From Wolfiporia cocos (taxonomy: Eukaryota; Basidiomycota; Agaricomycetes; Polyporales; Phaeolaceae): 64,000 nucleotides of DNA. A program made the position numbers and the translations under genes. Of this stretch, positions 10,557 through 19,827 are shown one piece after another. The stretch is taken from positions 124,001 to 188,000 of the forward strand of contig JACCLO010000014.1 of assembly GCA_029448655.1 (NCBI GenBank), read 5' to 3'. The notes beneath the pieces are model-generated. The model worked only from the letters and a program-made list of their open reading frames with translations. It did not search any database and was not told where the DNA came from. The first letter of the stretch is position 1. Every line of letters starts with the position of its first letter.

Positions 10557-11176
10557 TGTGATGGCAAGGGTAAAACTTGGGCAACAGCAGTGATTCATAA
10601 ACTCCTTGCTCTGTTACACATACTGGAGTGAGTGAACATGAACCAATGCAGAAGAACAGAGGTTGAATACGGACATGATTGAGATAGTACCTAGCATACC
10701 CAAAGGCAGCCTGCATACACGGCTCAGTGGTGACTGCATCCGCTTCAGCCTTGTACTCCAAGAACACCGGAGCGGCGTTTTGACCGATCTTGGGGCATGT
10801 CACCGAAACCAGACCATTGTTATTCGACCGGTGCGATAACATCATTGGTGTGATATGGGTGCCCAAGAAATCAGAGAGTTGACGATTAATCGCATGCTGC
10901 CACATGCCTTCATTTGGATAGAACTTGGACGATGCCTCCACAAGCTGTTGAGTTTTAACCAGCACGTCCGGGTCCTGGCTCATCTAGTAGTTCTCCATTG
11001 GGCTAAGCAGGTGTGAGGGTCATCAAGATGCGGCATGGAGTGGCCACATACCTTCCAAAGAGTCAATCATTGTGACTCCACCCTTGATAACCCTAGATCG
11101 TCACCAATGGCCTTTCGCAATTGGGATATCCTAGTACCCACAGGAACATCGACATCGCTTGGGTTTGCTGCGCCAT
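10557..11176 (-). pseudogene. Remnant of a nuclease-fold (PD-(D/E)XK-like) gene
   Basis: A likely start ATG at 11176 opens a short exon (MAQQTQAMSM...). The main exon (10983 to 10557) contains a helical N-part and then VFLEYKAEADAVT, EPCMQAAFGYARYY. An E-x-K followed by Q...Y is the pattern seen in fungal nuclease-fold domains, including the one in the gene at 25543. The coding sequence stops at the MITE and hAT insertions, so only an N-terminal half survives. The assignment rests on a short motif and context. Confidence 0.45.
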
Positions 11177-11378
11177 TGTTACCAAACTGTGACTGTTGAG
11201 GTTGAGGATGACATGACTAGGGATCAGTTGGTCGTCGTGGTGGTTGGAAGTTGAACGTGAGCGGCATGTATATATATGTGGCGTCCTTGTAACACATGGG
11301 CCAGGCCGAGGCAAGCCAAGCCCTAGACCGGGCTCCTAAGCACCTTGTATACTGTGGTGTCATGACCTTAGGCGATGT

Positions 11379-12018
11379 TGTCACAATAAAGTACGTTCTC
11401 TCTCCTTAGCTAAATACTTGGTAGTTCCCTACGATACGGGCTAAGGGTGCCCTACTAAACCCTTAAAGGCTGTAGCCACCCGCGCGCCCCTTACCGGACG
11501 CGTAGGAATATAGATATTCGGTCGAAGACGTAGACACGTGACCGGAACGCGTAGACAGGTGACCGCGTAACGGCACCTGATCTACAATGACTAGCGCCCA
11601 GCACCTGACAAGGTGTCTGGGGGCATATGAGTTCACAGGGTCTCATTACTGGGGCCCTGGTTACCATTACTACAGCCCAGGCTTGATGCCAGGCTCTTTC
11701 CAGTCTTGTGCCCCAGCCTCCGGGCAATGATGGGCGCACAGACCATTCCTTGAGGGCAGGTAGTTACTAAGTAGTTAACCTGGAAACCCTCATGTATATA
11801 TATCAGTGTCTGAGGTCACTGGGACCTCAGACTATGATTGTCATTTAGGACCCTGAAGGTCCCTTGAACCTCTCCACTTGTGAGCCCCACTACTGCTTCT
11901 TGGATTGAACCTAGAAGTAGGGCCTCTGCTACAAACAGCGTAGCATGCCTTGTAGGTCTACCCCTTGAGTCGACGGGGTAGTTTAGGGATCCCTCCCTGC
12001 ATGAGTCGTCTTGTGATA
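11379..12018 (+). mobile_element. Solo LTR (TGTCACAA family), target duplication GATGT
   Basis: The LTR starts TGTCACAATAAAG and ends CTTGTGATA, with GATGT on both sides (11374-11378, 12019-12023). A TATA-like ATGTATATATAT precedes a strong hairpin at 11808-11832 (10-bp stem). Long stretches resemble the solo LTR at 49662-50352 (for example CCCTTACCGGACGCGTAGG and the 3' end). No internal region is present. Confidence 0.8.
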
Positions 12019-12119
12019 GATGTTCCCTGTCCCCGGGGGTCTGTTGCCGTCACCTATTCGCCCATTTGTCCCCCTGTCCCCAGTGGCTCGTCACCTGAGC
12101 TGCGACTTCAATTCCAGTG

Positions 12120-12310
12120 AAAAGCCGTCATATCCTTAGTGTATCAGTAAATACTAGTAAATATCAAAAAAAAATCGAGATAACCATTTATACTAGAAGC
12201 TATCGAGAGTTAAATGCCAAGAGTCTGGGCAGTCAGATTACCGATGCCAAGACTTTTGTCGTACTCATACATACTAGTTAATATACTCAACATATACTCG
12301 ATTAATAGAA
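12120..12310. repeat. AT-rich degenerate motif repeats (second site)
   Basis: Short motifs such as TACTAGTAAATATC, ATACTAGAAGCTATCGAG and CATACATACTAG recur, in the reverse sense of those at 5400-5975. The block abuts the non-autonomous hAT element. Confidence 0.35.
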
Positions 12311-12351
12311 GTCGCGATTAAGAATTTTTTGAGCAGACGTCCAGTCGCAAA

Positions 12352-12989
12352 TAGTGATGTGCCAGGCCCGGCTTTGGGCCATAGGCTGGGCCGGGCCAAG
12401 CCCTACTTGGGCCGGGCCAGGCCGGGCCCTACACCACGGCTTGAGACGGCCCAGGGCCCGGCTTGTGACTCAAGCCGGGCCGGGCCAAGTTGTGAGCCCC
12501 GGCCTGAAAGCTCTAACAGATAAAATGTCCAGTAACTATGACATAAGGATATATATAGTAGCAGTATTCCATATTCCAATGAAGTATGTCTATATTATTA
12601 AATTCAAGCAAGAGGATAGTCCCACAAATTGATTATTTGGTGCTGAAGCCTGTCGCTCACTTTTGGGCGCCTATACGATGCCCCATTTGGAAGGCGTGCC
12701 ACAGAGCACCGTGCCGGTGAAATGATGATTTCACACTATAATTCACTAATTATTGAAGATACTGGAGCTTGGCTTTGTCAGAAGATAGTTGCAGAAGGTA
12801 CGTTATGAGTTTGTGTGGCTACAGTGATGATCATCCTCACAGTGCCAGGCCCCGGGCAAGCCCCAGGCCGGGCCGGGCCAAGCCCTGGGCCATCAATGGG
12901 GGCCCGGCCTGAGATTTGAAAAGCCAAGGCCGTCCAAAGCCGGGCCAAAGCCGGGGCTTTTGAGCCGGGCCGGGCCTGGCACATCACTA
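12352..12989. mobile_element. Non-autonomous hAT element, complete, target duplication GTCGCAAA
   Basis: The element is 638 bp, begins TAGTGATGTGCCAGG and ends CCTGGCACATCACTA, with GTCGCAAA at 12344-12351 and 12990-12997. Both ends carry GGCCCGGC-rich subterminal repeats like those of the hAT at 5976-9850, which presumably could mobilise it. The internal 300 bp is AT-rich, has no coding capacity, and matches the reverse complement of parts of the element at 30072-30722 (for example GGCGCCTATACGAT). Confidence 0.9.
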
Positions 12990-13089
12990 GTCGCAAAACT
13001 GCAAGTCGACATCAAGTCAAAAAGTGTCTTGTGGGCAGCAACCTGGACTTCGACTTCGTTGCAAGCAGCGAGCCCAAGCACTCACGTGA

Positions 13090-13900
13090 GCTGATCATTC
13101 AGTTGCGTCATAGTACAAGTACTGTCCTGTCTCGAGTCACCCGTCTCTTTTTCTTATCTCTACCTCATACTTCCACCATCTTCCAAGGTATGCATGGCTC
13201 TGGTGAGGTGATTATAGAGAAGATTGGTTGCTTCATGCAGAACACAGCAAATGAAACAAGATTAAGTGAGTATATGCATGCTCAACACTTGTCTCTGATA
13301 ACTTCTGTCTGTAGATACAGTGACACAGACTTACGCGCAACGTACAAGTCGCCATGTCTATGGTAGCTGCCATAGAGGCAGGGGCATTCTGAGGGCGAGC
13401 CATCAAGGTAGGCGACCCAAGACAGAGGGGAGAGAGGGTAGAGGCCTCAGACAAGCACGCGCAGCATTAAGCAAGTGGGACATGCCCCAACGTTACAATA
13501 AACAGTCTGAGGTTGTAAGACCTCAGATGACGTAGTTATATACATGAGGGACCGCTTAACTACATGAGAGCTGACCACCCTAAAGGTGGCCTGTGCGCAA
13601 CGCGCCTATCATGACTAAGCTAAGCCCTAACTACGTATGTCCATGTGACCTACAGGTAAGTAGCGATACCAACGTACCACTATGCTACGAGGAGCGCGGA
13701 GTCAGGTGACGTACAACCAGGAAGACCGGGGTTCGGGCCAGGGGTATGGCAAGTTAGCCTAACGTCACAAAATCTGTGACATACAGACTGCAGAGGTGTG
13801 TGCATTCCCCATTCTTGCGTTGCGCCCCAAGATGGCACTTCTCCCTTATCGGACTCCAGGACCTTCATCTGGATAGGTTACAAATGCACGGCTTAGGTAC
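13090..13900 (+). pseudogene. Scrap of a paralogue of the 2277 gene, split by a solo LTR
   Basis: The promoter-like stretch (CCTGTCTCGAGTCAC...TCTCTTTTTCTT) and the exon/intron boundary ATTAAGTGAGTATATGCAT strongly resemble those at 2220-2276 and 2662-2680 of the 2277 gene. No long frame remains, the expected ATG is absent, and a 461-bp solo LTR sits directly after the predicted 3' splice site. The rest of the gene is not recognisable. Confidence 0.35.
13321..13781 (-). mobile_element. Solo LTR (TGTCACAG family), target duplication TACAG
   Basis: On the plus strand it reads TGACACAG...CTGTGACA with TACAG on both sides (13316-13320, 13782-13786). Read on the minus strand, a TATA-like TGTATATAA is followed by the hairpin TCTGAGGT-loop-ACCTCAGA (13506-13527). 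Both resemble the other members of this LTR family in the window. Confidence 0.8.
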
Positions 13901-14089
13901 GTACAATCTGTCCCTTTTTATGCTAACGGTGACTTATCTGCCCATACCACCCTGATTATCAGCCCCCCAACTCCCGCCACACCCACCATTTCTGCCTTGG
14001 TGCGCTATTGACTCGGATCAATGTGTGACTCCAATCGCACCATCACGCACCGAGCGCACCAACTTCCAACATATGTGTGCCATTCTTTT

Positions 14090-14440
14090 GAGTGAGTCAG
14101 AAGATGAGATTCGGTGGATTTTGGTATTTTCTGGTAGCTGTTGATAGATTAAAGCAATTAAAAAAATGAGGTCTGATGCAAACGAGTATGCTCTGATTGA
14201 GTGAGCCTCTGCATACTGGTATGTTCAAATATCTTGGGATATTCATTACATTTTCAGACAGGGCCGTCGGGTATTTTTTGGAATGCTATCCTACTAGCTT
14301 GCAGTACATTCTAGTATACTACCGGGCGCCTATAAAAATAGCGAATTTTATGAAGAATCCAACTTTAGTATCAGATCATATCGGGTAGCTACTGATAGAA
14401 TCTGATACGAGGTACTTTCAATGGGCTTCAATACTTACTA
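14090..14440. repeat. AT-rich degenerate motif repeats (third site)
   Basis: Motifs such as TTTTGGTATTTTCTGGTAGC, GGTATTTTTTGG and GTAGCTACTGATAG resemble the units at 5400-5975 in the same sense. The following 14445-14785 shows no supported gene. Confidence 0.35.
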
Positions 14441-14785
14441 ATTAAGGAAAGTCTACCAAGAGCTGAAGCGCTGAATTCCTGGTCGTTTCACGCTATCTAT
14501 GCAATCTTGGGCAGCTTTATCTTGAGCTTCAACACCTCCTGTGTACCCTCTGCAGCAGTGCTCTTCTGCTTTATACCTCTTGTCACCTCTCAAGTTGTAT
14601 CATTTGAAGACTGGGCAAGCTTTGGAGCCAACTGGGTGTCTTGCCATGCAGACCGCTTCATGCACGGATTGGTCTTGTGTAGTGTTGTGTTGTCTTGCAG
14701 GGCAGTGTAATGTGTACCTCCTCGTACTGAAACATCCAATGGGTATGTATTTTCTGCAGGTGGAGGAATGCAAGAGGTGGAGGGG

Positions 14786-16105
14786 TAACACAAGATAACG
14801 AGTTACCTGTTATGTTTGAGGTTTGCTGGTTAGGCAGGATAGTTGTAAGAGGTACAGCATGATACGTTGTGTTACGGGTCGAATACCCGTTCGTATATTC
14901 GAGTCGCGAATATAGATTGTTCTTCTGCACGTAAGCGTATAGCCGTATGCAAGGCAAATACTCGTTAGATGCCTTCAAGTCCTAAGTGAAGTCTTAGGAG
15001 ATCGGTTAATATCCAATACACGTTAGAGGATATAATCTGTTCAAGTGCAAGTCTGCTAGAATATAAGACTCGCCTAAGTCCGAGAAGTCAGTGTGCACTT
15101 CGAGGACTTAGTCGTTCGGTTGCTCGAGTGAGAAATACTGAGCGTAGTTTCCTACGTTTGAGAACGAGTATAAGACTTCTTGTTTGTACAACAAGGTCAA
15201 GCTGAAGAGCCTCGACAGTAAGTACATGGGTTTATATACTACGTTAGGTGTTAGGGGTCAGGTCTGTCCCAGATGTCACCGATACTATCCACGCTATAGT
15301 ACCAAATGTTTGATAAGTATGTAGTGATATATCCGAGATGATAGATAGGAATGATGGCGGTTGAACGCCATCTATCAGTAAGTGAACGATGAACATGAAA
15401 CGGGGACAGAGTTGGATCTGTCAAAGATGAAATGTGCCCTATAGACTAGTACAACTGGGGATGCGCCCAGTAGAGTCACGAGTAGCCAGGGGAGTTGGTT
15501 GTGCAACAAGTCCCTGTATCGCATTCACCCAGTGGTGAGTTCTGCCAGCGTTCGAAAAATTCAAAATAACCGTAACACGTTGAGTGGTTAACTCGTAGTA
15601 TGAATGCAATGAATAGAAATGAGGCAATAGCGCTCAGCAAGGCTAGTATATATACATGATAAATAAGACCCCTAATACTACGTATTAGGTAATCCAATGT
15701 CCATATTGGTATGTACAAGTCCCCAGGTACCTAAGTACTGAGTAATACACATTAAATATATAGGGCGATCAAGACCGGGATATAGAAAGACGGCGTAGGC
15801 CACACCAATGGCGTTTTATGCGCTTTGTCATTCTAAGACGGGGCGTGACCATGAGCCCAGTCCGCTGACATTTATATGCTGACTGCTTCGGACGGAACGT
15901 CCGATTGGCTAGGAACTAGGCATGTGACTGATGGTAACTACTAGTGATAAGATAAGATCGTCGTTACAGGAGATAATGCGGCCATCATTCGGCATGTATG
16001 TAACCTTTACTTATGAACCGTGATAAGTGGTCTAGAAAGTTGTAGATAATTCGAAGAATTGCCGAAAAAATAGTACGAAATTAGGAGAATTCTTGTGACA
16101 TTACA
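14786..16105 (-). repeat. 3' LTR of element C (split by a solo LTR)
   Basis: The minus-strand sequence starts TGTAATGTCACAAG and ends near CTTGTGTTAC. It matches the plus-strand LTR at 33843-34468 over its length once the inserted solo LTR (14870-15577 plus a 5-bp duplication) is ignored. The left boundary is approximate. Confidence 0.7.
14870..15577 (-). mobile_element. Solo LTR of family A, target duplication CGTTG
   Basis: This 708-bp LTR runs from TGTTACGG to CCGTAACA on either strand, with CGTTG at 14865-14869 and 15578-15582. It is the same LTR as those of A1 and A2, and is nested in the LTR of element C. Confidence 0.9.
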
Positions 16106-16192
16106 CCCCCCCCCTTAGACTTCAACAAGCCCGTTGAGTGTAGAAGTTGTGCTAGAGCCTACTGAAGGGTTAGACTTTACGATTTTTCTACT

Positions 16193-16735
16193 TCATCGTC
16201 CTGTCGATCCAAAACCTTTGGTACCGCGCGTGGTTGGCTTGTTGAACTGCTCATTGTAAGGGCCACTTCCATGAAGGTGAGGTCGGATTTCTTTCTCAAA
16301 CCTCTCCTTCGTCATGGACTCCTGAATTTCGGGTGTGACTGCTACTTCACAAATGAGCTGAGCGATTCTGTCGCCTTTCTTTACTTGGGACGGGTTTCCG
16401 GCTAAGTTCATCAACATGACAAAGACTTCTCCACGGTAGTCATGGTCTATTACGCCTGCTAGGACCTCGATGCCCTTCTTTGCAAGTCCAGACCTCAGTG
16501 CTATCCAACCGTATGTCCCATAAGGAACTTTGATACGAATATCGGTGGGGACCGTTGCAGACTTCCATGAATTAATCAGGATGTCCTGCGCAGCATACAA
16601 ATCGTAGCCAATCGCATCAGTTGTTCCCCTGGTCGGTAGTGTCCCGTTGACTCCTACTTCGATTTCCAAGTCTTCGTTGAACTCAACGTCGAAGTGTACC
16701 CATTGCCTTGTGAAAGGGTCGCGCTTGTAGTACAC
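16193..16735 (-). CDS. dUTPase domain at the C-terminus of element C Pol
   Basis: The domain converts dUTP to dUMP and pyrophosphate. All five motifs of trimeric dUTPases are visible: DAIGYDLYA (1), ALRSGLA (2), AGVIDHDYRGEVFV (3), KKGDRIAQLI (4) and a C-terminal TRGTKGFGSTGR (5). The 180-aa open stretch has no ATG at its start (the first codon is GTG) and continues in frame with a linker behind a chromodomain, so it is the end of a polyprotein and not a separate gene. An insertion of about 35 residues lies between motifs 4 and 5. It remains fully open although the chromodomain before it holds stops. The stop at 16193 is about 80 bp before the polypurine tract. Confidence 0.85.
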   Translation of the reverse strand: MYYKRDPFTRQWVHFDVEFNEDLEIEVGVNGTLPTRGTTDAIGYDLYAAQDILINSWKSATVPTDIRIKVPYGTYGWIALRSGLAKKGIEVLAGVIDHDYRGEVFVMLMNLAGNPSQVKKGDRIAQLICEVAVTPEIQESMTKERFEKEIRPHLHGSGPYNEQFNKPTTRGTKGFGSTGR

Positions 16736-19116
16736 TTTCGGTTCGTTCGGATCTACATCGTCACGATATTGGGGCCAGTCGTCGGGCCAGACACATGTGT
16801 CGGAGTCCCAATTGGCTGAGTCAGGGTCGAAGACGGCTACTGTTTGCCATGTTCCGCCGAGTCGAGTTGATCGGCGAAGGGGTTAGTTTGGATTGGTAGC
16901 TAGGCTTGAATGTTTTGCCTTGTACTCATCCAGAATTTCCTTAGCGTTAGCCAGGTTTTCCTCAATTTCTCATGTGTCCTCCACAGGTCCGGTGCCTTTC
17001 CAATGGATAAGGTATTCCCACTGGCCACGTCAGTTACAATGGTCGAGAATGGCTTCCACTTCCCATTCTTCCGGGTCTTCCATTTCCGTTGGCTTGTCAG
17101 CCGCAGGGGGATGACTTTTTTGACCTTCGATGGTTGATTCCTTGTACATGACTAATTTTGAAGCATGGAACACAGGGTGATAAGCCCTATATTGTGCATC
17201 CATGTACACTTTGAACGTTACCGGTCCCAGTAGTGTTCAACCACATCGCTGTGCGTTTATTTCCAGGGTTCTCTGTTCAACCAGCAACCCCCGTTTCATG
17301 TACAACAGCCCTACACCCATAGTCTCGTAGCATATCAGGTTCTAGCTGATATCTTGTGTATAACCACAGAGCTTCTGCGTTTCAGCCACTGTTGCGCTCA
17401 ACCGCAACATTTCAGCTTAGTTATCTTAGCGTACTAACCTTATGGACTTAGTGGTAGCAGTACCAAGGACACTATGACCCCGATTACAGAATCGTAGTAT
17501 GAAAATCCTGCTGTAAATACTGGTCGAGTTCCTCAGCTCGACCTTGTTGAATTACAAGGATCTTATACTCGTTCTCAAAGGCTTGAAGCAAATAAAGCCT
17601 GCAGCTAGTATATCAATGCTCGACTCTGCGGAGTCCGACGAATAGTGCGCTATTCGACACGCTGAGTAACTCGACTTAGTTATTTCAGCTGAACGGATAT
17701 TCGACCCGTAACAGAATGGGCCGATGTAGCGTGGGGCTAGACTCCTTTTGGTGTCTTGCCAGTTTCGCACGTCCACGAGTACTTTGTCGCCCACTTTAAA
17801 GAGTACGACTTGCTTCTTTTGGTCATAGTACCAAGACCATCTTTCGGCTGCAATCTTCATTGCTGCCTTAGCTTTTTCTTGTGCAGAGAACCGTGTATTA
17901 ATTTCGACTCAGTCTTTGTTTCGACTTGGTTCGAAGCTGCTTGGTCCTGCGATTGAATGACGACCTAATTCCACCAGGAATGGAGATTCCTTGGTAATTT
18001 TGCTTGCCGCATTATTGTACGCGAATTCTGCTGTTGGCAAGAACTCCACCCAGTTATCTTTTTGGTACGTGTTTATGTAGCATCTTAGATACTGTTCGAG
18101 TATTTGATTTACTTGTTCAGTTTGTCCGTCTGCCTGCGGATGGTATGCGGTAGTCATCGACCTTTGAATTCCCAGCAGGGAGCACCATTCGCCAAATAGT
18201 TTGGATGTGAATTGAGTCCCTCTGTCCGATACTATCTGTTTTGGTAACCCGTGTAAGGGGTAAACCTTTGATAGAGTACCGTAGCTAGGTCTTTCATTGA
18301 GAAGGTATTTTCAATTGGGAAAAACCTTGCTCTTTTGGTCAACCAATCTACCACGACCATGATTGCATCATGCATTCCCGATGGGGGTAGCTGTGTAATC
18401 AGGTCTATTGTCACCACTTTCCACAGGCCTGATGGCACCGGTAAGGGTTGCAGGGGGCCGTACGGCTTCTGTGGGTGGTTCTTCATACATTGGCATATGT
18501 CGCATCTGTCTACGTATTTTTTGACGTAAACGAACATTCCGGGCCACCAATAGTTGCGGCTCAGCAATTCGTACGTTTTGTAACGCCCGAAGTGCCCAGC
18601 TGACTTGTGATCGTGATGATACTCGACCACTTGTCGTCTGATGTCCGCTGGAACGTAGACTTTGCCTCTTTGGAGGAGTAACCCTCCTTCGTAGTTCCAT
18701 TCTGATAGGTCCCTTCTTGAACTCTCAAGGGCCGGATGAGAGCAGCTCCTTGTAGTCCTTAGTGACCTTGTCGTCTAGCAACGCTTTGCGAATCTCTCGG
18801 AGTATCGATTCGTCTTCCAATTGTGGGGCAGCATGAGAGGTATCAAGAGCCATTGCCATGAACTCTTGCTCGAACCACTCAGGTTTCAGAAGAACCTGGT
18901 CACAATTATCGAGATCCACCCCCTCCTCATGGTCTGGCTGCCTGGACAGAGGATCCGCGGTTGGCATTGTTTTGCCAGGTTTGTGCTTCATCTGGAAGTT
19001 GAAGCATGAGAGGTACAGTGCCCAATGGGCTTGTCATCTCCTCAGTTTTTGCTCCGTTTTGAAACAGGTTAGGTTCAGATGATCCAACCATATTTCAAAT
19101 TTCTCAGGATGTCTCT
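16736..19116 (-). pseudogene. Element C Pol remnant: RNase H end, integrase, chromodomain
   Basis: From upstream to downstream: RNase H tail (MKHKPGKTMPTADPLSRQPD near 18960), integrase zinc domain (HKSAGHFGRYKT, CDICQCMKNH near 18500-18600), catalytic-core pieces (TIDLITQLP; TTAYHPQADGQTEQVNQILE near 18100-18160) and the integrase C-terminal fold (KVGDKVLVDVRNW, RYIGPF). A chromodomain follows (EWEVEAILDH, QWEYLIHWKG) containing two stop codons near 16970 and 17035. Frames change near 18230, 18700 and 17900. The LTR fragment 17231-17714 separates RYIGPF from PVTFKVYMD. Confidence 0.75.
17231..17714 (+). mobile_element. Truncated LTR of family B inside the integrase of C
   Basis: It ends with TTCGACCCGTAACA and follows the family-B LTR at 56371-56904 over most of its length, including a TATA-like region and CAGCTCGACCTTGTTG. 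The first ~50-60 bp of the LTR are missing. The following GAATG has no exact partner upstream, so the left side was rearranged. Confidence 0.7.
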
Positions 19117-19816
19117 TGTTACGGGTCGAATACCCGTTTGTATATTCGAGTCGCGAATATAGATCGTTCTTCTGCACGTAGGCGTGTAGCCGTATGCAAG
19201 GCAAATACTCGTTAGATGCCTTCAAGTCCTAAGTGAATCTCTTAGGAGATCGGTTAATATCCAATACGCGTTAGAGGATATAATCTGTTCAGGTGCGAGT
19301 CTGATAGAATATAAGACTCGCCTAAGTCCGAAAAGTCAGTGTGCACTTCGAGGACTTAGTCGTCCGGTTGCTCGAGTGAGAAATACTGAGCGTAGTTTCC
19401 TACGTTTGAGAACGAGTATAAGACTTCTTGTTTGTACAACAAGGTCGAGCTGGAGAGCTTCGACAATAAGTACATATACTACGTTAGGTTTCAGGGGTCG
19501 AGTCTGTCCCAGATGTCACCGATACTATCTACGCTATAGTACCAAACGTTTGATAAGTATGTAGTGATATATCCGGGACGATAGATAGGAATGATGGCGG
19601 TTGAACGCCATCTATCAGTAAATATTCGATGAACATGAAACGGTGGCAGAGTTGGATCTGCCAAAGATGAAACGCGTCCTACAGACTAGTACAACTGGGG
19701 ATGCGCCCAGTAGAGTCACGAGTAGCCAGGGGAGTTGGTTGCGCAACAAGTCCCTGTATCGTATTCGCCCAATGGTGAGTTCTGTCCACATTCGAAAAAT
19801 CAAAATAACCGTAACA
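19117..19816 (-). repeat. 3' LTR of A2
   Basis: TGTTACGG and CCGTAACA lie at the ends. The sequence closely matches the A1 LTR at 44053-44759 and the solo LTRs at 14870-15577 and 47871-48581. It borders the RNase H of element C directly (TCTCT at 19112-19116); no matching duplication is found on the other side of A2. Confidence 0.9.
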
Positions 19817-19827
19817 TCAGCCCCTCC

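Larger units (their letters stand above)
14786..19116 (-). mobile_element. Chromovirus-type LTR retrotransposon 'C', 5'-truncated
   Basis: The order on the minus strand is RNase H end, integrase, chromodomain, dUTPase, a polypurine tract (nine G at 16106-16114), then a 3' LTR (16105 down to about 14786). The upstream half (gag, protease, RT) is missing: the element is cut at 19117 by the LTR of A2. A solo LTR of family A sits inside its LTR, and an LTR fragment of family B sits inside its integrase. Several stop codons and frameshifts interrupt the polyprotein, so this is an old copy. Confidence 0.8.

Noticed and set aside
11379..12018. Assignment of the TGTCACA LTR family to Ty1/copia
   Set aside because: All copies are solo LTRs without internal coding sequence, so the superfamily cannot be decided; 5-bp duplications and TG...CA ends fit several groups.
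14445..14860. Hydrophobic frame on the plus strand (14507-14710) as a small membrane protein
   Set aside because: Short, no start context, no partner exons, and overlapped by equally long frames on the other strand.
16193..16735. Stand-alone cellular dUTPase gene
   Set aside because: No ATG, the frame continues into the chromodomain linker upstream, and a polypurine tract with an LTR follows directly. It belongs to the retrotransposon polyprotein.
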